Shown here piece by piece: positions 25,005 to 33,590 of a DNA stretch of 64,000 bases (positions are counted from its first letter, which is position 1; each line of letters opens with the position of its first letter). Both the position numbers and the translations under genes were made by a program. Under the pieces are notes generated by a model, which saw only the letters and a program-made list of their open reading frames with translations, did no database searches and was not told the origin of the DNA. The stretch covers positions 174,128 to 238,127 of the forward strand of contig NZ_LLWK01000033.1 of assembly GCF_001529295.1 (NCBI RefSeq). Direction: 5' to 3'. This DNA comes from Flavobacterium sp. TAB 87 (lineage in GTDB: Bacteria > Bacteroidota > Bacteroidia > Flavobacteriales > Flavobacteriaceae).

Positions 25005-28004
25005 TTAATCCGTTATCGACTCGTAAATTATTTTTTGAATGTCTTCTCTAATATTATTTTTAGCTAATTTATTTCCTTCTTCCGTCACTTCTGGATAGGT
25101 TCTGTTGGACAGAAAAACATACACTAAATCTTTTTCAGGATCTACCCACGCAATATCGCCAGTAAAGCCAGTGTGTCCAAAACTAACACTCGAAGTGCAG
25201 CCACATGTTGGACCACCTTCCTCTAACCTTTTATCAAAACCGAGTCCGCGGTGTACATTTTTTGCACAAAAATAACAGGTATTAAAGGTATCAAAAGTAG
25301 CTTCAGAGAAATATCGTTTTCCGCCATAACTGCCTTTCTGTAAAAACAATTGCATCATTTTGGCCACATCCATCGCATTCGAAAAAATTCCGGCATGACC
25401 GGCAACACCACCATCCATTGCAGCACCCATATCGTGTACGTATCCTTGAATGGTTTGGTATCTGTAGTACCTATCTATTTCTGTAGGTGCGATTTGGTTT
25501 TTTTTGAATCGGTTCAACGGATTGTATCCTGTATAATTCATACCCATTCCGTTGTAAAAATTTTGCTGACTCAACACTTCCAATTTTTGATGCGTTACAG
25601 TTTCTAAATATTCTTTTAGAATAATAAAGGTATAATCGCTGTAGCGGTATACTTTTTTTGCTGCTAACGGAGAATCGGCAATTATTTTCATAATTGTATC
25701 GTGATAATCATTCCGAATAAAAAGACTATCTGCTACTTTTCTCGAAAACTGTTCGTCGTACATTTTTCGGTAATATTTTGGTGAAGGTCTGTTTAAAGAG
25801 TCTAATGTTTTTTTATAAAAAGGCTTCCATGCTTCGAGTCCTGCGTAATGTGACAGGAGTTCTTTAAAAGTGATATTTCTTTTATCTGTTTTTGCAAAAA
25901 GAGGCAACATCGCTCCCAATTTACTGTCTAACTTCACCTTCTTTTGGTCGTAGACTTGCATTACATTAGGTAAAGTCGAAATCATTTTAGAAAGAGAAGC
26001 GACATCGTACAAGTCCGTATTTGTTACTTTTTCAGTTCCGTTATAGGTATGATTACCATATGATTTTTGAAATACCACTTTACCGTTTCGAGCCACTAAC
26101 ACTTGCATTCCTGGTGTCATTCTTCCCTTGACTGCTTTGTCGGCAATCCAATCAATTTTTGATAAAACCGAAGAGTTCATTCCTTGATTTTCTGGAACTG
26201 CAAATCCTAAAACATCAATGTTCTCTGTATTTAAACCCTGATTAAGCGTAAAATTAGAATTAATGGAAACAGGTAATTTCCCTCTCGCTCCAATGGATCC
26301 AAATAAAATTTCGGCTGAAACTATTTGTGCAACATCAGCGTTTTGATACGAAACAACCAATCCTTCAACAGTATCAAAATTAGTTATTGGCAGCAATGCA
26401 TACGGCTTAGTAAAAACATCAACAATTACTTTATTGTTTTCGGCTATTTTTTGCAGCCAAACTAATTCTTCCTCACTAAAATCGTACGGAGCCCATGCTG
26501 TATTTTTTTTATGAAAACCGATAATTACCGTATCGTATTCTTTCAATTGAAGGTTTAAACTATCAATATTGGAATCCGAAACTTCAGTAACAGTGGTATA
26601 TTTTTTTAAGGTAGTAACAAAGGCACTATTTACGTCGTCACCCATTTTTACGTAAGCAATATTTTGATTGAGATTCTTAATGGGTAAAATATCATTGTCG
26701 TTCTTTAAAACGGTAATCGCATTTGCATATAATTGGTATTGAAGCGCTTCTTTTTGTGGTGCATTTAAATCGCTTTGCAAGTTTTGCAATTTAATTGGCT
26801 TATAATTGTTCAAACCTGCTTTGTATTTGTATCGCAGTATTTTTTTTACTGAATGCGCCAATCGTTCTTCGGTGATTTGGGTGTTATTATACGCTTCCGT
26901 CAGTTTTTCAAAAGCGAGAGGCACATCGTTTGGACAAAGCAAAATATCATTTCCAGCAAGAAAAACAGCCACTTCTAAATCTCCATTATTTTTAAATTCA
27001 CTTGCCCCTTTCATTCCTAAGCCATCGGTAAAAATTAAACCTTTGAAATTCATTTCTTTTTGAAGCAAATTCGTCACCACATTGTAAGAAGCCGAAACAG
27101 GAACATTGGGTTCTGGCTCCAAGCTGGGAATATTTAAATGCGCCACCATAACGGAAGCCAAACCCGCTTTGAAAATTTTTTTGTAAGGATACAATTCGAC
27201 GTCTTCAATACGCTCTTTTGAAAAATTAACTGTTGGAAGGGTATAATGCGAATCGGACGCGGTATCTCCGTGACCTGGAAAATGTTTTCCCGTGCACAAA
27301 ACGTCTTGACTCTGAATTCCTTTCATTAGCGCGATGGCCTTATTGGCAACATTTGCTTTGTTCTCGCCAAAAGAACGGTTTCCGATAATTGGATTTAAAG
27401 GGTTGGTGTTAATGTCTAAAACTGGAGCAAAATTGAAATTGATTCCCATTCGCCTGCACTCGCTTCCCATGTTTTTACCAACCTCTTCAATCAAATTTAA
27501 ATCTTGAATAGCTCCCAAAGTCATGTTCCAGGGATAAGCATAAGTCGAGTCCAATCGCATGCTCAAGCCCCACTCGGCATCTAAACCAATAAACAACGGA
27601 ATTTTTGCTTTTGATTGATAGTAGTTGGTCAACTGCGCCTGACGAACTGGACCGCCTTGAAAGAATATCACTCCACCCACTTTATACTTTTCTATTAAGA
27701 TTTGAATTTTAGCAGTGTGAGTAGCGTCTTTATTGGAATAGGCTGAGACCATAAAAAGCTGTCCCAACTTTTCATTTATCGTCATATTCTTGTAAATACT
27801 GTCAACCCATTTCTTTTCTCGACTCCCTGCGCTGTCATCTCCTTTTTTTGAAGGTGGATCAAGTGTAAAGGAAGTTTTCTTTGGCACCTCAACTATCGAA
27901 ACAATAGAACTAAACGGAGTATTGTTGTTTTTGTAGACGGTAAAACTTGTAATTCCGAAAAAGGAAAGCAGTATTACACTTTTATTTATAATGCTGTTTT
28001 TCAT
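25005..28004 (-). CDS. Exported NagZ-like GH3 glycosidase fused to a class-C beta-lactamase-like serine hydrolase
   Basis: A 999-residue two-enzyme fusion with an N-terminal signal or anchor (NKSVILLSFFGITSFTVY). Residues ~65-590 are GH3 N- and C-domains with the NagZ loop KHFPGHGDTASDSH (240-253) and nucleophile Asp327 (IFTDGLGMKG). Residues ~605-999 are a beta-lactamase/DD-peptidase-like domain: SLSK catalytic tetrad (Ser670, Lys673), YSDY in the Tyr-x-Asn position and HTGFTG as the KTG-like strand. The first half removes GlcNAc from muropeptide glycan. The second could act as an amidase, esterase or peptidase on the attached lactyl-peptide or O-acetyl groups. Periplasmic or surface location is inferred. 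Confidence 0.9.
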   Translation of the reverse strand: MKNSIINKSVILLSFFGITSFTVYKNNNTPFSSIVSIVEVPKKTSFTLDPPSKKGDDSAGSREKKWVDSIYKNMTINEKLGQLFMVSAYSNKDATHTAKIQILIEKYKVGGVIFFQGGPVRQAQLTNYYQSKAKIPLFIGLDAEWGLSMRLDSTYAYPWNMTLGAIQDLNLIEEVGKNMGSECRRMGINFNFAPVLDINTNPLNPIIGNRSFGENKANVANKAIALMKGIQSQDVLCTGKHFPGHGDTASDSHYTLPTVNFSKERIEDVELYPYKKIFKAGLASVMVAHLNIPSLEPEPNVPVSASYNVVTNLLQKEMNFKGLIFTDGLGMKGASEFKNNGDLEVAVFLAGNDILLCPNDVPLAFEKLTEAYNNTQITEERLAHSVKKILRYKYKAGLNNYKPIKLQNLQSDLNAPQKEALQYQLYANAITVLKNDNDILPIKNLNQNIAYVKMGDDVNSAFVTTLKKYTTVTEVSDSNIDSLNLQLKEYDTVIIGFHKKNTAWAPYDFSEEELVWLQKIAENNKVIVDVFTKPYALLPITNFDTVEGLVVSYQNADVAQIVSAEILFGSIGARGKLPVSINSNFTLNQGLNTENIDVLGFAVPENQGMNSSVLSKIDWIADKAVKGRMTPGMQVLVARNGKVVFQKSYGNHTYNGTEKVTNTDLYDVASLSKMISTLPNVMQVYDQKKVKLDSKLGAMLPLFAKTDKRNITFKELLSHYAGLEAWKPFYKKTLDSLNRPSPKYYRKMYDEQFSRKVADSLFIRNDYHDTIMKIIADSPLAAKKVYRYSDYTFIILKEYLETVTHQKLEVLSQQNFYNGMGMNYTGYNPLNRFKKNQIAPTEIDRYYRYQTIQGYVHDMGAAMDGGVAGHAGIFSNAMDVAKMMQLFLQKGSYGGKRYFSEATFDTFNTCYFCAKNVHRGLGFDKRLEEGGPTCGCTSSVSFGHTGFTGDIAWVDPEKDLVYVFLSNRTYPEVTEEGNKLAKNNIREDIQKIIYESITD

Positions 28005-28082
28005 TTCATAGCTATTTTATGAAGTTAAACTCTAAAAGTTATTTTGTTTAATTTTAATACCCTACTTGGCTGTTTCTTTACA

Positions 28083-29588
28083 CTAGAAGCTAATTTTGTG
28101 TACCGATTTAGTGCTTGTAAAATAAATACCGATATAGGTAAATAATCCGTTGATGATGATCAATTCATTATCAAAAGTATAACCGAATAACACACCAGAA
28201 TATTCACTTAAAAAATAAGTAGCAAGCGGAGATAGCAAACAAATAATAGGAATCAAACGATCGGTAACCAATCTCGATTTTTGTAACAAGCCAAATGCAT
28301 ACAATCCTAATAATGGTCCGTATGTATACGAGGCTGCTCTAAAAATTAGCGCTACAACAGAAGCATCATTGAATGAATTTAAAATAATTACTACTAGAAA
28401 TAGTAAAAATGAAAATCCTAAATGTATCCAATGTCTTTTTTTTATGTTATTGCTATTGGCCAAATTTTCGGTTTTGTCCATTCCCATAAAATCGACGCAA
28501 AATGAAGTGGTTAAAGCAGTCAGTGCCGAATCGGTCGTTGCAAAGGTGGCAGCTATGATTCCTAGTAAAAAAATAAAAGCAGGAATTATGGCTAAATGGT
28601 TGAGTGCAATTTCAGGGAAAAGTAAGTCTGTTCTCGGTCTTCCAGTTACCTCATCGAGCGGAATTGAGATTCCGTTTTTTTCTGCATAGATATACAATAA
28701 AGCACCTAAACTTAAAAATATAATATTTATTAAAACAAAAATTCCTGTAAAAGTGAACATGTTTTTTTGTGCGTCACCAATGTTTTTACAACTTAAATTT
28801 TTCTGCATTAAATCTTGATCGAGTCCAACCATGGCAATGGTAACAAACATTCCGCCCAATATTTGTTTAACAAAATGATACTTGCTGGTCATAAAATCGT
28901 CAAAGAAAAATATTGTAGAGTAGTCGCTTTCTCGAACAGTAGTTATCGATTCTATCACTGTTAAATTTAAACTGTCGCAGATGAAATAAATCGTAATTAA
29001 AACAGAGCTTACCAAGAAAAAAGTTTGCAAAGTATCAGTTATAATGATCGTTTTTAAACCACTTTTATAGGTGTATAAAAAAATTAAAGTAAGCGCCAAA
29101 AATACAGTAACTGGAAAAGGAACCGAATAAAAATCGAATACATAACGTTGCAAAACAATTACGACCAAATACAAACGAAAAGCCGAGCTTATGGTTCTAC
29201 TCACTAAAAAAATAGTGGCAGCAGTTTTATAACTAAAAACACCCATGCGCTGTTCTATATAACTGTAAATTGACGTCAGATTCATTCGGTAATACAAGGG
29301 AAGCAGCACTTTTGCAATAATTATAAATCCAATTGCATTTCCTAAAACAAACTGAAAATATTTAAATTGTTCTCCGTTTGGAGATCCTACTTCGCCCGGC
29401 ACCGAAATAAAAGTCACGCCAGATAAAGCCGTTCCTATCATTCCAAAAGCAACCAAATACCATTTTGAATTTTTATTTGCTTTAAAAAACGAATCATTAT
29501 CATTTCCTTTTCTACTAATCACTTGCGAAATCAGCAGTAAAATCCCAAAATAGACAAATATGAAAATCAAAATTGTACTTGAAGACAT
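28083..29588 (-). CDS. Sodium:solute symporter (SSS family), candidate MurNAc/GlcNAc importer
   Basis: A 501-residue inner-membrane protein with about 13 helices. Blocks such as WYLVAFGMIGTALSGVTFISVPG, KTIIITDTLQTFFLV, MVGLDQDLMQKNLSCKN and AATFATTDSALTALTTSFCVDF are typical of sodium/glucose-type SSS transporters; the TTDSALTALTTS segment forms part of the sodium site. It lies 24 bases after murQ and 78 bases before the exported GH3 fusion, so the likely cargo is a monosaccharide released in the periplasm, MurNAc or GlcNAc. A comparable inner-membrane transporter accompanies murK-murQ in Tannerella, as I recall; homology to it was not tested. Confidence 0.85.
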   Translation of the reverse strand: MSSSTILIFIFVYFGILLLISQVISRKGNDNDSFFKANKNSKWYLVAFGMIGTALSGVTFISVPGEVGSPNGEQFKYFQFVLGNAIGFIIIAKVLLPLYYRMNLTSIYSYIEQRMGVFSYKTAATIFLVSRTISSAFRLYLVVIVLQRYVFDFYSVPFPVTVFLALTLIFLYTYKSGLKTIIITDTLQTFFLVSSVLITIYFICDSLNLTVIESITTVRESDYSTIFFFDDFMTSKYHFVKQILGGMFVTIAMVGLDQDLMQKNLSCKNIGDAQKNMFTFTGIFVLINIIFLSLGALLYIYAEKNGISIPLDEVTGRPRTDLLFPEIALNHLAIIPAFIFLLGIIAATFATTDSALTALTTSFCVDFMGMDKTENLANSNNIKKRHWIHLGFSFLLFLVVIILNSFNDASVVALIFRAASYTYGPLLGLYAFGLLQKSRLVTDRLIPIICLLSPLATYFLSEYSGVLFGYTFDNELIIINGLFTYIGIYFTSTKSVHKISF

Positions 29589-29612
29589 GCGGTTTCGTGT
29601 TTTATTATAAAT

Positions 29613-30434
29613 TTATTTTTTAGTGCTTTTTTCGGCTAAAACTGCTCTCACATTTTTATATTTCTGAAGTAATTCAGTGGCCTCCTCAGATTCAATATGC
29701 AATTCTTCTGTGATCATTTTTATGGCGCGTTTCACTAATTTTTCGTTAGACAATTGCATGTCGATCATCTTATTTCCTTTTACTTTTCCAAGTTTGATCA
29801 TTACCGAAGTCGAAATCATGTTCAAGGCCAACTTTTGAGCAGTCCCAGCTTTCATTCTAGTACTTCCTGTCAAAAACTCTGGACCAACCACCAGCTCAAT
29901 CGGATGATCGGCAACTTGAGCAATAAGTCCGTTGCTAATGCAGGAAATACTTCCTGTTTTAATATTGTGTTCTTTTGCCATTTTAAGACCTCCAAGTACA
30001 TAGGGCGTATTTCCAGACGCTGCAATTCCGATAATAAAATCGAGACTAGAAATTTCGAATTTACTTAAGTCTTTCCATGCTTGCTCCGCATCGTCTTCGG
30101 CATTTTCAACCGCTTTTCTAATTGCCGTGTCACCACCCGCAATAATTCCAATGATCATATCGTGCGAAACACCAAAAGTAGGCGGACATTCAGATGCATC
30201 TAAAATTCCAATACGACCCGAAGTTCCTGCTCCAACGTAAAATAACCGTCCACCTAATTGCATTTTTTTAACAATATCCTTTACTAATCTCTCAATTTTA
30301 GGAATTTGTTTTTCTACAATATGAGGCACTTTTGTATCTTCAGCATTAATGTTTGTGAGTAATTCTTTCACGGTCATTTGATCTAAATTTTTATACAACG
30401 ACTCTTGCTCTGTTTCAGGATTTTTGTTTGTCAT
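29613..30434 (-). CDS. murQ: N-acetylmuramic acid 6-phosphate etherase MurQ
   Basis: A 273-residue SIS-domain lyase that cleaves the D-lactyl ether of MurNAc-6-P to give GlcNAc-6-P and lactate in the cytoplasm. Diagnostic segments are YVGAGTSGRIGILDASECPPTFG (residues ~67-88, with Glu82 at the catalytic acid/base position), IGIIAGGDTAIRKAVENAEDD and VGPEFLTGSTRMKAGTAQKLALNM. It is slightly shorter than E. coli MurQ (298) at the C-terminus. This is the strongest functional anchor of the locus. No MurNAc kinase is adjacent, although the reaction needs phosphorylated MurNAc. Confidence 0.97.
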   Translation of the reverse strand: MTNKNPETEQESLYKNLDQMTVKELLTNINAEDTKVPHIVEKQIPKIERLVKDIVKKMQLGGRLFYVGAGTSGRIGILDASECPPTFGVSHDMIIGIIAGGDTAIRKAVENAEDDAEQAWKDLSKFEISSLDFIIGIAASGNTPYVLGGLKMAKEHNIKTGSISCISNGLIAQVADHPIELVVGPEFLTGSTRMKAGTAQKLALNMISTSVMIKLGKVKGNKMIDMQLSNEKLVKRAIKMITEELHIESEEATELLQKYKNVRAVLAEKSTKK

Positions 30435-30478
30435 TTTCTTTCAATTTAAATCATTATTTTCAACTGGTAAAACTAACT

Positions 30479-31672
30479 TCAATATAATAGATATGGAGAT
30501 CTCCTTTTTTTAAAATCTAACAAATCTTGTTTCCAACTTTCTCTAATTACTGCTTCAGAAACATCTTCTTCAATTTGTTTTTGCAGTTTTTTTGTTCCTG
30601 CGAGTTTGGTAAAAAAAGCATTAAAAAATTTTGATTTATCAGCAGTATTATCATACGCTTTAATCAGCCATTTTAATTCCAATTGCTTTAATTTTGGATA
30701 GTCTGTCAAATCTTCACCGTAACATTTCTTACCATTGTAAAGCGGATCTTTGGCGCCAAAATTTGCTTTTGGTATAAATGAAAAAGTAGTTTCTGGCAAA
30801 AATGGCGATCCGTATATTTGAAATTGATTTTCTGTTCCTCTACCCACACTTACATTTGTTCCTTCAAAAAGGCACAAACTGGCATACAAATTTATCGACT
30901 GATCGTTCGGAAGATTTGGTGAAGGTTTTACCAGTAAACTGTAGTTCATATTCCTTTTGTAATTGGAACATTCAATTACCTTTAGTTTGCATTGCATACC
31001 ATTTTTTAACCATTTTTCGCCATTAATCATTTGGGCGTATTCTCCAATTGTCATTCCGTGCAGTAGCGGAATTGGGTGCATACCCACAAAGCTTGTACAC
31101 TCTTTTTCTAACAAAGGTCCGTCGATAATCCCGCCGTTCGGATTGGGTCTGTCTAAGATAATTAAAGGAATATTAAGCTCTGCACAAGCTTCCATTACAT
31201 AGTGCAGCGATGAAATGTAGGTGTAAAAACGAGCGCCGACATCCTGCAAATCAAAAATCATAATATCAATTTTTGCCAATTGCTCTTTTTTTGGTTTTTT
31301 ATTATCTCCATAAAGTGAAATAATCGAAATTCCGGTTTGAGCATCTTTACCGTCAACCACATGTTCGCCTGCATCTGCAGTACCTCTAAAACCATGTTCT
31401 GGAGCAAAAATGGTTTGTACTTTAATTTTTTTCTCCATTAAAAAATCGACCAAGTGAACTTTATTCGTTAAAATTCCGGTTTGATTGGTTACAATTCCGA
31501 CTTTTTTATTGTCTAATAAAGGAAGGTATTTTTCAAAGTGATCAGCTCCTGCTTTTATTCGGTTGTCAGTGCTTTTTTCCGCTGTAGTTTTAGTTACTCC
31601 TTGACAAGAATAAGATGTGCTGCAAAGAAATAACAGCGCTACAACGAGTTGCTTTTTAAAAAAATGGCTCAT
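30479..31672 (-). CDS. namZ: NamZ-like exo-beta-N-acetylmuramidase (DUF1343/YbbC, GH171)
   Basis: A 397-residue DUF1343 protein with a lipoprotein-type signal (LFLCSTSYSC, Cys23), so it is probably a membrane lipoprotein. Conserved family segments are KVGIVTNQTGIL, FAPEHGFRGTADAGEHV, MIFDLQDVGARFYTYISSLHYVMEA, LDRPNPNGG, FVGMHPIPLLHGMTIGEYA and SPNLPNDQSINLYASLCLFEGTNVSVGRGTE. The founding member, B. subtilis NamZ, removes single MurNAc residues from the non-reducing end of peptide-free glycan. It would alternate with NagZ-type enzymes of the locus to strip GlcNAc-MurNAc chains. It lies 44 bases upstream of murQ. Confidence 0.92.
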   Translation of the reverse strand: MSHFFKKQLVVALLFLCSTSYSCQGVTKTTAEKSTDNRIKAGADHFEKYLPLLDNKKVGIVTNQTGILTNKVHLVDFLMEKKIKVQTIFAPEHGFRGTADAGEHVVDGKDAQTGISIISLYGDNKKPKKEQLAKIDIMIFDLQDVGARFYTYISSLHYVMEACAELNIPLIILDRPNPNGGIIDGPLLEKECTSFVGMHPIPLLHGMTIGEYAQMINGEKWLKNGMQCKLKVIECSNYKRNMNYSLLVKPSPNLPNDQSINLYASLCLFEGTNVSVGRGTENQFQIYGSPFLPETTFSFIPKANFGAKDPLYNGKKCYGEDLTDYPKLKQLELKWLIKAYDNTADKSKFFNAFFTKLAGTKKLQKQIEEDVSEAVIRESWKQDLLDFKKRRSPYLLY

Positions 31673-31751
31673 TCACAAAATTATTTAAGGTTTTAGATTT
31701 GAAAAAAGTTCAAAATTATTTTTTCAATTTAGGCATTATCATAGTAAAATA

Positions 31752-31783
31752 CTACCTCTGAAATAACAATTATTCAGAGGTAG
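31752..31783. terminator. Hairpin between susD and namZ (partial terminator or RNA stabiliser)
   Basis: Perfect 11-base arms CTACCTCTGAA (31752-31762) and TTCAGAGGTAG (31773-31783) with a 10-base loop. On the minus strand it is followed by only a short T-rich stretch (TATTTTA), so it may attenuate rather than stop transcription, giving more susCD than downstream mRNA. Confidence 0.65.
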
Positions 31784-31825
31784 CTTACTAACAAACAAAC
31801 ATTAATAATCTTTAAGTACCGGCTG

Positions 31826-33559
31826 CTACCAACCCGAATTCTGCTTCAATTCTACTCCTTCAGCCGCATATAAACTGATGTCGTTTGTAGGAATAGCTGT
31901 TAAGTAATTTTTTGGAGAAACAAATGCTCTGCTAACACCAGCAGCATAAGGAATTACATATCCACTGGCATTTACTTTTGTTTTAGAGCTTGTACCTATC
32001 AAGGCAGGTATTCTTGCTCCTAACGCCACATCTGGATTAGTTGTAGTATCTAAATAATCCCCTTTTTTCCAACGTAAAATATCGGCTTTACGCAGGGCTG
32101 TCCAACTCATAAATTCAATTCTGCGTTCGCGACGCACTTCCCAAATAATTGGGCTTACGATTCCAGAAATTTGTTCTAGAGCAGTAACCCGTTGTGCGTC
32201 GTTTATCTGCACTCCAGCAGCTGTTGCATTGATTCCATCAGTTGTTAAAGCAGCTATTCCAGCACGTGCACGAACTTTATTAATCGACATATCCAAATCA
32301 GCATTAGTAACTGTTCCTAATTCGGCGCAAGCCTCTGCATAATTCAAATATACTTCACTTAATGTAAATACAGGTGCATCAATTTGGTTTTGTCCAATTG
32401 TGGTAACTTCCGTTCCCGAAGTAGTAGGATTGTTAAACAACTGAAATACGTAGCCTGTAACAGATGTTAACCCCGTTAAAGGCTTGTCTGAATAAGCATA
32501 ATCTTGTTTTCCAAAAGCTTTCGAAAAACGAGGATCTCTGTTTGCAAATGTGTTTGCAATATTGTCATCGCCTAAATATTGTGCATTCCCACCGATTTGT
32601 TTAATTGGCAAACCATTAGTTGTCACGTAACTTTCTGCTCCGAACTTTGTTAATCCGTTTTGAACTGTTGAAGTATTTGTATAGGCTTGAATTGAATTAC
32701 CTAGAACTCCTTTTAAGTATCTTTTGGCCAAAATTACTTCTGGATTACCCAATAATTCTACCGAATTATAAAGCGACTGCCAATCTGGCTTTAATACATA
32801 AGCAGGATTATTCATAACAACCAAAGCGGCTGTTTTTGCTTTCTGAAGGTATTCATTCCCATTTTGCGAAAAATTATACTTTTTGCTCGTTCCTTCATAA
32901 ACACAAACTCTGCTTAATAAAGCATAAGCCGTGTACTTGTTAACCGTAACATTTTAATCATCAATATCTAAAAGTAAAGCAGTAGCTTCTTCTAGATCTT
33001 TTATAACATTATCAATCACCTCGGCTCTACTTAAAGCTGGTTTATAAACGTTTACATCGCTTTGAGATAAATACATATCTGTGTAAGGAACATCTCCAAA
33101 TTGTTGTGCCAAACGAAAGTAAGTGTAAGCTCTAAAAAATTTTGCAACACCTGTATAATGCTTTTTCTTTACCTCATCCATTGGGACCGTTGGGACTCTT
33201 TCTAGCATTAAGTTGCAACGGCGTATCAAAGTATAATAATCGTTCCAATTTTTATTGGTGGCGTTTGCGGTTGTATTGAAGTTGGTAAAAACATTCATCG
33301 CTAAATTGTCATCTAAATCAGACGAAGTATGAAAATAAAATTCAGATGTTATACTAGCATTATTTCCGTAGCCATAAAAGGTATCATAATTAAGCCAAGA
33401 ATATGTTTTTACATTATTTTCTGAAGTCCAAAAATTTGTATCAGTGAATATATCTTCGGGAGGAGTATCCAAAAAATCTGAGCAACTAAAAGACAGCCCT
33501 GCCATAGAAAGCAAGACAATCGATATCTTTATCTTAGAGTTTATTATTAATTTTCTCAT
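31826..33559 (-). pseudogene. susD: SusD/RagB-family surface lipoprotein interrupted by one in-frame stop
   Basis: From ATG 33557-33559 (MRKLIINSKIK) the frame encodes a SusD lipoprotein with lipobox LSFSC before SDFLDTPPEDIF. A single TAA at 32954-32956 follows DLEEATALLLDIDD. The same frame then continues without shift through NVTVNKYTAYALLSRVCVYEG to VRARAGI, EVRRERRIEFM and LRWKKGDYLD, ending at 31826. Removing the stop would give one normal-length SusD of about 577 residues. The break could be a true nonsense mutation, a population variant or a sequencing error. SusD binds glycan at the cell surface and lids the SusC channel. The gene starts 31 bases after the susC stop. Confidence 0.88.
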
Positions 33560-33590
33560 TTTAATTGATTTTTTAATTTTTAAATAATTT

